Origin: Alphaproteobacteria bacterium
GTDB taxonomy: Bacteria; Pseudomonadota; Alphaproteobacteria; RS24
Assembly: GCA_022426245.1 (NCBI GenBank)
Contig: JAKMDW010000009.1
Location: 1-33,862 of the forward strand
Length of the DNA stretch: 33,862 bases
Direction: 5' to 3'
Part shown: positions 18,404 through 26,440 of the stretch, one piece after another
How the letters are laid out: every line of letters starts with the position of its first letter
How positions within the stretch are numbered: position 1 is the stretch's first letter
The notes under the pieces: model-generated
Told to the model about the DNA's origin: nothing
Database searches by the model: none
Seen by the model: the letters and a program-made list of their open reading frames with translations, nothing else
Translations under genes and position numbers: made by a program

Positions 18404-18886
18404 ATGAAACATGTCATCTTCGCGTTTGCTTTGTTGGTGTTTTCCGGCGCACATGCCGGCGCCGAAAGGGCGACATCTGTCACGGCCATGCAGCCGCAAA
18501 TCAAACTCGGTATTGGCGCGCGCCCGGCCGTAATGTTTGTGCATGTGCATAATAAAGGCGCAGCAACGCGGCTTATTGGTGCCAGCAGCGATGCATTCGC
18601 GCGCATTGAATTACATACACATGAAATGAATGGCGGCATGATGCGCATGGTCGAAGTCACCGATTTCGCTGTGCCGGCCAATGGCAAACTGCACCTCAAG
18701 CCCGGTGGTCACCATTTAATGATGTTCGGTTATCGCGGTGATGGAGAACAAGCGGTTACTGTGACACTGACTTTTGCCAATGGCGAAGAACTGGCCGTCG
18801 CGGCAACGCCATCTGCCCGCGCCAAACCAAACCATGATAAGGCGCATGATAAAATGCATAAGAAAATGCATCATCACGGACATTAA
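18404..18886 (+). CDS. PCuAC-type periplasmic copper chaperone (DUF461) with Met/His-rich tail
   Basis: Signal peptide MKHVIFAFALLVFSGAHA; FARIELHTHEMNGGMMRMVEVTDFAVPANGKLHLKPGGHHLMMFG matches the PCuAC H..M..GMM.M......L.PGG.HLM motif. ORF track starts at 18347; ATG at 18404 preferred. Confidence 0.92.
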   Translation: MKHVIFAFALLVFSGAHAGAERATSVTAMQPQIKLGIGARPAVMFVHVHNKGAATRLIGASSDAFARIELHTHEMNGGMMRMVEVTDFAVPANGKLHLKPGGHHLMMFGYRGDGEQAVTVTLTFANGEELAVAATPSARAKPNHDKAHDKMHKKMHHHGH

Positions 18887-18888
18887 GG

Positions 18889-19395
18889 TCAGTCACTGTC
18901 GAAATGCGCCGCTTTCAGCAGTGCCTTTTCGCGCAAAACCGGATCCGTCAGCACAAACTCATAGCGTTCGCGATAGCTGCGCGTGAACCCCTCAAACAGG
19001 GCGACCGACAGCGCCTCACGCGATTCAATCGGGCGCGAGTCGCCGCTAAATTCATCGAGCAATAAATAAGACGGATGCTCAATCGCATCATAATCAGCGG
19101 TTAAAAGATCGCCCGGCACGGCCACAAGTCCGGTAATCGAAATCGTCTCGCGACCGGTTACTGTTGCCGTCACATTAATGGCGGTGGCCATGGTTTGGGT
19201 TGCCGTATCAACCGCAAGTTCGGGTATCCAGCCCAATAATTCATGCAAATTCGCGGCAATGGCGATGGCTTCGGCCCGCGTCAGGCGATGAACGGCATTG
19301 GTGCGCGCCTGTTTTTGGCGTTCGACAAAGCGCGACCGCTCCAAAATATCTGCCAAATCGTCTCGAAGACTTTGTTTTAACTTAGAAATATCCAC
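18889..19395 (-). CDS. Conserved-looking hypothetical protein
   Basis: 168-aa ORF with plausible composition, ends convergent with the PCuAC gene; no family recognised. Confidence 0.65.
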   Translation of the reverse strand: MDISKLKQSLRDDLADILERSRFVERQKQARTNAVHRLTRAEAIAIAANLHELLGWIPELAVDTATQTMATAINVTATVTGRETISITGLVAVPGDLLTADYDAIEHPSYLLLDEFSGDSRPIESREALSVALFEGFTRSYRERYEFVLTDPVLREKALLKAAHFDSD

Positions 19396-19489
19396 AACAC
19401 ACCCAAACCATCCGTAATTTACCTAAGATTTTAGCCAAAATTTCGTGAAACAGTGTTTTTTTTTGGAAAAATGCCACTTTTTTACTAGC

Positions 19490-19506
19490 CGCGGCATTCT
19501 GCCGCG
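19490..19506 (+). promoter_or_regulatory. GC-rich hairpin in the proteorhodopsin 5' leader
   Basis: CGCGGCA-TTC-TGCCGCG perfect 7-bp stem, 3-nt loop, 35 nt upstream of the rhodopsin ATG. Confidence 0.55.
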
Positions 19507-19541
19507 TTATGTTAGTCATGTTAAATCATGGGAGTATTAAC

Positions 19542-20324
19542 ATGAATATTGTTAAGCGTTGGAAAGTCGCTGCTGCAGCTTTGGCTTTCTCTGGTGTTCC
19601 GTCGCTAGCTATGGCGGCAGATGCCAATCTTCAGTCCGACGATTTTGTCGGCATTTCTTTCTGGTTGATTTCTATGGCTCTTGTGGCCTCAACCGTTTTC
19701 TTCTTCATTGAACGCGACCGCGTCGATTCAAAATGGAAAACTTCTCTGACGGTTTCCGGTTTGGTGACATTGGTTGCTGCCGTGCACTATTTCTATATGC
19801 GCGATGTGTGGGTCGCCACTGGCGAAACACCGACCGTCTATCGTTATATTGACTGGCTGATTACTGTGCCGCTGCTGATGGTAGAATTCTTCCTCATCTT
19901 GTCGGCCATCACCGCCGTTCCGGCGCGCGTCTTCTGGCGCCTGCTTATCGGTACAACGCTGATGCTGGTATTTGGTTATCTGGGCGAAGCAGGTTACATG
20001 GATGTAACCTCAGGCTTTGTTTTGGGAACCGCAGCTTGGTTGTATGTTCTTTATGAAATCTTCCGTGGTGAAGCCGGTCAGTTGAATGCTGAGAATGCCA
20101 GCCCTGCTGTGCAGTCCGCTTTCAGCCTGATGCGCTACATTGTGACTTTCGGTTGGGCGATTTACCCAATCGGTTATCTGATGGGTTATATGATGGGCAG
20201 CGTCGATGCAGACACGCTGAACATTATCTATAATCTGGCTGACGTGTTGAACAAGATCGCCTTTGGTCTGATCATCTGGCACGTTGCTGTCACGGAGAGT
20301 GAAGGCAAAGCCAAGAAAAAATAA
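19542..20324 (+). CDS. Proteorhodopsin (retinal-binding proton pump, predicted green-absorbing)
   Basis: YRYIDWLITVPLLMVEFFLIL (D104, T108, E115, Leu112 at the GPR-105 tuning position), VHYFYMRD (H82), ASPAVQSAF...FGWAIYPIGY, NLADVLNKIAFGLIIWHVAV (Schiff-base K238). ATG at 19542 preferred over 19509; signal peptide ...SLAMAAD. Confidence 0.97.
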   Translation: MNIVKRWKVAAAALAFSGVPSLAMAADANLQSDDFVGISFWLISMALVASTVFFFIERDRVDSKWKTSLTVSGLVTLVAAVHYFYMRDVWVATGETPTVYRYIDWLITVPLLMVEFFLILSAITAVPARVFWRLLIGTTLMLVFGYLGEAGYMDVTSGFVLGTAAWLYVLYEIFRGEAGQLNAENASPAVQSAFSLMRYIVTFGWAIYPIGYLMGYMMGSVDADTLNIIYNLADVLNKIAFGLIIWHVAVTESEGKAKKK

Positions 20325-20344
20325 TCTTTCACTAGATTGATTTT

Positions 20345-20376
20345 AAGGGTCGGCGCTTTGCGTCGGCCCTTTTTTT
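20345..20376 (+). terminator. Rho-independent terminator of proteorhodopsin
   Basis: AAGGGTCGGCGC-TTT-GCGTCGGCCCTT (12-bp stem with two G-U pairs) running into a T tract. Confidence 0.9.
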
Positions 20377-20438
20377 GTCCTTTCTTATTGGCAGGCACGA
20401 CGTCAGGCCGTAAGCTGGCCGCCAGTGAGGGAACCGAA

Positions 20439-20831
20439 ATGACCAATCAACTTCTTGCCAAATGGCACGCCTATATGGACAAGCCCAGCGAAGACGCGCT
20501 GTCTGAAATGCTTCATGATGACGTAACCTTTGTTTCGCCGGTGGTCTTTACGCCGCAAAAAGGCAAAGCCGTCGCCATGCAATATCTGCTGTCTGCGGGC
20601 ATTGTGTTTCAAGATACCAAATTCAAATATGTGCATGAGCTCGAAACCGGCAATCGCATGATTTTGGAATTTGAAGCCGAAATGGACGGCAAATATATCA
20701 ATGGCGTCGTTATTATCGACTTCGATGATGCGGGGCCTATCACCCAGGTCAAAGTCATGGTGCGGCCTCTGCAGGCGGTCAATATGTTGTGGCAGCAAAT
20801 GGGCGCGCAGCTTGAACAAGCTTCTGCGTAA
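20439..20831 (+). CDS. NTF2/SnoaL-like fold small protein
   Basis: MTNQLLAKWHAYMDKPSEDALSEMLHDDVTFVSPVVFTPQKGKAVAMQYL...VVIIDFDDAGPITQVKVMVRPLQAV, typical SnoaL/NTF2 pattern. Confidence 0.8.
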   Translation: MTNQLLAKWHAYMDKPSEDALSEMLHDDVTFVSPVVFTPQKGKAVAMQYLLSAGIVFQDTKFKYVHELETGNRMILEFEAEMDGKYINGVVIIDFDDAGPITQVKVMVRPLQAVNMLWQQMGAQLEQASA

Positions 20832-20866
20832 CCGTCGGCAAGCCCTGCCATCAGGGGAGAGTAAGC

Positions 20867-21622
20867 GTGTCTGAGCCGCTGATTGAAGCGAGAGATTTAT
20901 GTGTGCGCCGTCAAGGCGGGCTGGTATTGGATAATGTGTCGCTGACGTTGGGCGAGCGCGATTTCATTACCCTTATCGGGCCGAATGGCGCCGGCAAGTC
21001 TGTGCTGTTACGCCATCTTCTGAAATTTGAAAGCCCGAATAGCGGCACGGTAAAACACCGCCACGCCATACGCATTGGCTATGTGCCGGAACGGTTTCAA
21101 ATCGACCCGACCCTGCCCTTGCCGGTGCGGCGCTTTTTGACGCTGAATAATAATCAATCGGCAGACGCGGTTGAGGCATTGGCGGCAGAAGCAAATTGCG
21201 AAGGCTTGCTTGATAAGCCATTGGCTAATTTGTCCGGCGGCGAGTTGCAGCGCGTGCTTTTGGCGCGCGCCTTGAGCAGCGACCCGCATGTGTTGATGCT
21301 CGACGAACCGGCGCAAAACCTCGATGTCAGTGGGCAATTGCAATTTTATCAGCTGATTGATGAGCTTTATGAAAAGCGCAATCTGTCCGTGCTGATGGTC
21401 AGCCATGACCTGCATATGGTGATGAGCTCCACACGCCAAGTGGTCTGCCTGTATCACCATATTTGCTGCTCGGGCGCGCCCGACAGCGTAGCGCGTGACC
21501 CTGAATTCGTTCAAATGTTCGGCGCCGAAATGGCGCAGATGATGGCGGTGTATCAACACAGCCACGCGCATGACCACACACATGATCATGACCACGCGCA
21601 TTTACACGAGATTAAACCATGA
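20867..21622 (+). CDS. znuC: Zinc ABC transporter ATP-binding protein with His-rich C-terminal tail
   Basis: Walker A GPNGAGKS, signature LSGGELQRVLLARAL, Walker B VLMLDEP; C-terminal HSHAHDHTHDHDHAHLH. GTG start. Confidence 0.92.
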   Translation: MSEPLIEARDLCVRRQGGLVLDNVSLTLGERDFITLIGPNGAGKSVLLRHLLKFESPNSGTVKHRHAIRIGYVPERFQIDPTLPLPVRRFLTLNNNQSADAVEALAAEANCEGLLDKPLANLSGGELQRVLLARALSSDPHVLMLDEPAQNLDVSGQLQFYQLIDELYEKRNLSVLMVSHDLHMVMSSTRQVVCLYHHICCSGAPDSVARDPEFVQMFGAEMAQMMAVYQHSHAHDHTHDHDHAHLHEIKP

Positions 21623-22428
21623 TGACCCCCATGCTCATCACCGCCATTGCCCTGGCTATGCTGGCCGGCCCGCTGGGCTGTTTTGTCGTCTGGCGGCGTA
21701 TGGCCTATTTCGGCGATGGCCTCGCCCATTCAGCTCTATTGGGCGTCGCGGTCGGCCTTGTCATCGGTATGAGCAATCAACTGGGCATGATTCTTGTGGC
21801 GATTTTATTCGCCATAATGCTGCTCTGGCTGCGCGCCCAACGTTTGCTGGCAACCGACACGCTGCTGGGTATCTTGGCGCATGCCGCCTTATCACTCGGC
21901 GTCGTCGCAATGGCCTTATTGGGGGTAGAAGATGCCGAGTTGCATGATTACCTGCTCGGCAGTCTCGACAGTGTCACCGCCGATATGCTGGTTTATGTGG
22001 TTCTCGGCTGTGGCCTGTCGCTGGGACTGTTAATGCGCCTCTGGCCCGGCTTATTGCTGATGACCTCCAGCGAGGAATTGGCGCACGCCGAGGGCGTGCC
22101 CGTTCGCACTTATGAGTTTTTGCTAATGCTTCTGCTCGGCGTTTTGGTTGCCGCCGCAATCCAAATTGTCGGCATTTTGTTGATTACATCGCTGCTCATC
22201 ATCCCCTCCTCAACAGCTCGACTGTTTGCCAAACGACCGGAAACAATGGCGATTGGCGGCAGCGTGATGGCGGCTTTGTGCATGTTGGGCGGCCTGCCCT
22301 TTGCCACGGCGATAGACGTGCCGCTTGGTCCGGCTATCGTGACGCTCAGCGTCACCTTGTTTATGGCCGTATTGACCGGGCGGCTTCTCATCGACCGTTT
22401 CAGTAGCCGGTTCAAAAAGTCTAATTAA
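21619..22428 (+). CDS. znuB: Zinc ABC transporter permease
   Basis: ABC-3 family permease: LAGPLGCFVVWRRMAYFGDGLAHSALLGVA, QIVGILLITSLLIIPSSTARLFAKRPE; ATGA overlap with znuC. Confidence 0.94.
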   Translation: MMTPMLITAIALAMLAGPLGCFVVWRRMAYFGDGLAHSALLGVAVGLVIGMSNQLGMILVAILFAIMLLWLRAQRLLATDTLLGILAHAALSLGVVAMALLGVEDAELHDYLLGSLDSVTADMLVYVVLGCGLSLGLLMRLWPGLLLMTSSEELAHAEGVPVRTYEFLLMLLLGVLVAAAIQIVGILLITSLLIIPSSTARLFAKRPETMAIGGSVMAALCMLGGLPFATAIDVPLGPAIVTLSVTLFMAVLTGRLLIDRFSSRFKKSN

Positions 22429-24247
22429 CCCAAATCGGCGACGAATAAGCGCGCTCTTGAATGGTCGTCGCAACACCCGGGCGCGGCGGCACACCGGCGC
22501 GCAACGCATCCCAGCTTGACCAACGACAGGACGGGTTTTCCATCACGCGAACATAATAAAAGGCCTGCTGGTCTTGTTTATATTCAGGGTCTCGCCATAC
22601 CGTCTTCAACGCGTTGGCTGATGTTTTGGCATCGGCTTTGCAGGTTTTGAGGTCAACCGTCGCACCATTATCGGGGCAGCGATGATTGCGACCGGGCTTT
22701 TTGCCACCCGCGCAAGCGATATCAAAAACCTTCTCGGCACTCTGCCCATCGGGCTTCAGCCAGCCCTTAACGATTTGCAGGCGCTGCAAGCCATAGGATT
22801 TAGCATCGCGCATCGCCCAAACCAAAAACGCGGGCGACCGGCGGCCTTTGACCGTCAAATCACCCCCCATTGACACACCCTCTTTATAAGCGCGCTTCAC
22901 CATATCCGTGCGGTTTTCGATATTGCGGCTGAAATTGGCCGAGGCGAAAAAACGGAGCTTTATGCGCGGGCCGGTCGTGGCATAGGTTTCTTTGCGGCGC
23001 ATGGCGTCAAAAATATCGCCGCGCGTATTGTTATCAGACCAAACCGCCGCCAGCCCTGACGCGCCCCAAGTGTGGAAATTATTGACATTATATGTGCTGC
23101 CATCGGGGTTAGGCTTGGCCATTGGCACAGAGCCGCGCAATGCTGAATTGGCGTCGATCAGTCCGATTTTTGACCAGTAATTATGCTCGTCAAACGCCCC
23201 CGCGCCGACATGCGTATCGGACGCGCCGATAAGGCCGAATTTATAGGGGTTTCCTCTTCCCTTCGCGGCCATTTCCAGCCCACGCAAATAGGCTTGGCGC
23301 ACATAGGAGCCATCGGGCTTGCTCTCAATCCAAGCGCCCACGCGGAACGGCATAATCTCGAAATCGGCAAATTCATCATTCGGTGACAAAAGCGGATGGG
23401 TTTCGCTATCGCCTTTAACTTGCGTCACTTCGACAATCGGCTCATTGCGCATACGGGTTTCGGCATATTCCATATCCATAGCGCTGCCGTCCCATTTTTT
23501 GGTCATGAACATCAGCCCGTTAGAGCCGTTGGCGTTGTGCGGAACGGCAATCGTGTCCATGCCCTTCTCGCGCAAACCGTCCATCCACGCCCAAAGGTCT
23601 TCCGGATTGGGTGACATAATGCGGCTGAACGGCAAGGTCGGCGCTTTGGCGCCTCGGAAAAACACATTGCGGTGCAGGTTTTGATTTTGCGGGCCGGAGG
23701 TATACTCATAGCCGATAAGCGTCGTGAACTTGCCCGGCTCATTATGCCGATTGGCGGTTTCGACAATCTCCTGCCACGCCGATTTCATAATCTCGACATC
23801 AACCAAATCATCGGGCTTGTCACTTTTAGTCAGATAGGGAAACAGTTTTTGAAAGGCCGTAAGGCGGTCTGCCGGCGTCTTGGCTTTACGCATTTCCAGC
23901 GAAATCGGGTGCTTCGACACCGGCAATTTCGGGTCGTGCATAGCCGGCAACATGCCGAGATAAATCGCGTGGTCGGTTACAGACTGAAAATCCAACGGCT
24001 CGGTCAGCGTCATATCAAAACCGGCGGGATGTTTAATCGTCTCGCCCTTAGCATAACGATAGGCATCGTCAGGCGTGTTACGATTTCCGAAAACATAACT
24101 ATCGAAAGATAAAACAGTATGCAGATGCGTCTCACCGAAAAGCACTTGTCGATTTTCGGGTCGACTCTCCTGTTCCGATGCGGCCGAAAACGGCGCAATC
24201 GAAAACGAAATAGCGGCAAAAACCGCCAAAAACTTAAGCTTCTTCAT
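22421..24247 (-). CDS. DUF3604 domain-containing secreted protein (PHP-like N-terminal motif)
   Basis: Signal peptide MKKLKFLAVFAAISFSIAPFSAASEQ; VLFGETHLHTVLSFDSYVFGNRNTPDDAYRYAKG, GLIGASDTHVGAGAF. ATG at 24247 preferred over 24361. Confidence 0.9.
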   Translation of the reverse strand: MKKLKFLAVFAAISFSIAPFSAASEQESRPENRQVLFGETHLHTVLSFDSYVFGNRNTPDDAYRYAKGETIKHPAGFDMTLTEPLDFQSVTDHAIYLGMLPAMHDPKLPVSKHPISLEMRKAKTPADRLTAFQKLFPYLTKSDKPDDLVDVEIMKSAWQEIVETANRHNEPGKFTTLIGYEYTSGPQNQNLHRNVFFRGAKAPTLPFSRIMSPNPEDLWAWMDGLREKGMDTIAVPHNANGSNGLMFMTKKWDGSAMDMEYAETRMRNEPIVEVTQVKGDSETHPLLSPNDEFADFEIMPFRVGAWIESKPDGSYVRQAYLRGLEMAAKGRGNPYKFGLIGASDTHVGAGAFDEHNYWSKIGLIDANSALRGSVPMAKPNPDGSTYNVNNFHTWGASGLAAVWSDNNTRGDIFDAMRRKETYATTGPRIKLRFFASANFSRNIENRTDMVKRAYKEGVSMGGDLTVKGRRSPAFLVWAMRDAKSYGLQRLQIVKGWLKPDGQSAEKVFDIACAGGKKPGRNHRCPDNGATVDLKTCKADAKTSANALKTVWRDPEYKQDQQAFYYVRVMENPSCRWSSWDALRAGVPPRPGVATTIQERAYSSPIWVN

Positions 24248-24323
24248 AACACCCCCCAAAGTTATTTTAATGTAACGCTTTTTTAACCATCCAAAAGGTA
24301 AAACGATACGTATTAAAAACGAG

Positions 24324-24400
24324 ATGTTTGTCGTCCTCCCCGACAAATATGTTCCTAACATGCCCTCGGCGTTCCTCCCACGTCGAGGGCTAATTTTTAC
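24324..24400 (+). ncRNA. Candidate cuckoo/CcsR-type sRNA: two stem-loops with identical anti-SD loop motif
   Basis: Stem-loop 1: ATGTTTGTCG-TCCTCCC-CGACAAATAT (24324-24350, 10 bp with one G-U). Stem-loop 2: GCCCTCGGCG-TTCCTCCCA-CGTCGAGGGC (24362-24390, 10 bp with one G-T), then TAATTTTTAC. Both loops contain TCCTCCC. Confidence 0.6.
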
Positions 24401-24419
24401 CCGATGTAATTATCCGACT

Positions 24420-25289
24420 TTATTGACATAAGGCCATTAAATTATACGCAATTTGGGCGGCGGTAAAATCGCTGGCCGGTTGCCCCGCCACGGGCGCCAG
24501 TTCCATCACATCGATACCGACGCAACGCCGCCCTTTCAGCGCGCTTGCCACCAAATCAAGGGCTTGATAATAGCCCAAGCCTCCGGGGACAGGCGTGCCG
24601 GTCGCCGGTAAAACGGACGGGTCGAGACCATCCAGGTCAAAAGTAACATAAATATTTTCGGGAAAGTCATCCGGCAGCGTGACGGCTGAAATATTGCCGC
24701 GCACCAGTTCCGGCGCGTCATAAGTCATCACCCCATGCGCGCGCCGCGCCGTTTCTTCTTCTTCAGCCAGGGCCCGCACACCGAATGAGGCCATCGGCAA
24801 ACCCTCTTGCGCCAATAAATACATGACGCTGGCATGCGAATGTTTGTGCCCTTGATAGGCATTGCGGAAATCGGCATGCGCATCAATATGCACCAAACCG
24901 AGCGGTGCATCTAACGCATCAACCACCCCCATTACCGCGCCATAGCTGACAGAGTGTTCCCCGCCAAGCGTGACCGGTATATGCCCGCGTCCTGAAATGG
25001 CGCCGCTGAGCGCGCGCAAATCGGCCATCACGGCCTCAATATTTTGGGCGCAATCAATCGGGGCATGCGTAAATATGCCATCGGCGCATGGCACTTGACC
25101 ATTGGTCAGACGCTCAAGCTGATGACTGGCGGCGATAATGGCGGCAGGCCCATTGGCCGCGCCCGTGCCATAAGACACAGTGGCTTCGAGCCCGCACGGC
25201 ACAACCTCAAAGCGCGCGCTCGCCATGTCATTTTCGGCGGCGCTTAATTCTTCTCCAAGAAACTGGTCATGTTTTTGGTGCGACCTCAA
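24420..25289 (-). CDS. speB: Agmatinase (ureohydrolase family)
   Basis: Metal-ligand motifs GGEHSVSYG, VHIDAHADF, YVTFDLDGLDPS...ATGTPVPGGL. Confidence 0.92.
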   Translation of the reverse strand: MRSHQKHDQFLGEELSAAENDMASARFEVVPCGLEATVSYGTGAANGPAAIIAASHQLERLTNGQVPCADGIFTHAPIDCAQNIEAVMADLRALSGAISGRGHIPVTLGGEHSVSYGAVMGVVDALDAPLGLVHIDAHADFRNAYQGHKHSHASVMYLLAQEGLPMASFGVRALAEEEETARRAHGVMTYDAPELVRGNISAVTLPDDFPENIYVTFDLDGLDPSVLPATGTPVPGGLGYYQALDLVASALKGRRCVGIDVMELAPVAGQPASDFTAAQIAYNLMALCQ

Positions 25290-26440
25290 GATAAGCGCCC
25301 TTCAAAATCTTCATAATCGAATTGTTTAATAATGCGCAGCGCGTCAGTATCGCTGTTCCAAATCGCCAACGACGGCAAATGTGCGCCGTTAAACGTCGTT
25401 GTTTTGACCATTGTGTAATGCGCTTGGTCAAGAAACGCGATGCGTTGCCCGCTTTGCGGCACGCCGTCAAATTTATAACTGCCGATAATATCGCCCGACA
25501 GACAGCTTGCGCCGCCCAGCCGCACATCCAGCGCGCCTGCCTCGCCCAGCATGGCCGGACGATAAGGTGCTTCAATCACATCCGGCATATGGCAGGTCGG
25601 GGAAATATCGGTAATGCCGACCGGCCCGTTATTTTCCGTCACATCGAGCACTTCACCGACCAGAATGGCCGCATCGAAACCAATCGCCGTGCCCGGCTCG
25701 ATATAGGTTTGCACGCCGAGATCTTCAGATAATTCCTTCAATATCTCAATCAGTCCGCCACGGTCATAATCATTTCGCGTCACCAAATGACCGCCGCCCA
25801 GATTAAGCCATTGATATTTGCCCTTATGCGCCTCAAGAAATGGTCGCACCGCCGCAATTGTGCGTTTTAGCGGTTCCAACCCCTGCTCGCATAAATTGTG
25901 CAAATGCAGGCCCGAAATATTATCGGGCAATGTGTCGAGCTTCGAAATCGGGTGACCAAGCCGCGAGCCGACTGCACACGGGTCATATAGCTCAATCTCG
26001 GCTTCTGAATGTTCCGGGTTAATGCGTAACGCAAGGTCCGCGCCGGCCGCTTTGGCCTGTGCAGAATAACGCTCAAACTGCGCCGTGCTGTTAAACACAA
26101 TATGGTCTGAAAGCGCTGCAATTTCATCAAACTCTGACGGCTTAAAAGCCGGCGCATAGGTCGCCAATTCACCGCCGAAATGGTTGCGCGCCAATTTGGC
26201 TTCCCATAAGCCCGACGCGCATGTGCCGGTCAGATGGTCGCTGATAAGCGGCGCAACAGCCCACATGGAAAACGCTTTCAGCGCCAGTAAAACCTTGGTG
26301 TCCGCCGCCTCGGAGACGCCGCGCAGCACTTCCAAGTTTTCGCGCAGGCGCACTTCATCAATGACAAAGCAAGGCGAGGGGACGCGGCTTAAATCAAAAT
26401 CGGCAAATCGGCCAGCGCCGGAAGATTGCGTTCTCAACAT
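25286..26440 (-). CDS. nspC: Carboxynorspermidine (carboxyspermidine) decarboxylase
   Basis: Fold-III PLP decarboxylase: PSPCFVIDEVRLRENLEVL, LLALKAFSMWAV, LRINPEHSE, LHLHNLCEQG, GASCLSGDIIGSYKF. Confidence 0.93.
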   Translation of the reverse strand: MLRTQSSGAGRFADFDLSRVPSPCFVIDEVRLRENLEVLRGVSEAADTKVLLALKAFSMWAVAPLISDHLTGTCASGLWEAKLARNHFGGELATYAPAFKPSEFDEIAALSDHIVFNSTAQFERYSAQAKAAGADLALRINPEHSEAEIELYDPCAVGSRLGHPISKLDTLPDNISGLHLHNLCEQGLEPLKRTIAAVRPFLEAHKGKYQWLNLGGGHLVTRNDYDRGGLIEILKELSEDLGVQTYIEPGTAIGFDAAILVGEVLDVTENNGPVGITDISPTCHMPDVIEAPYRPAMLGEAGALDVRLGGASCLSGDIIGSYKFDGVPQSGQRIAFLDQAHYTMVKTTTFNGAHLPSLAIWNSDTDALRIIKQFDYEDFEGRLS

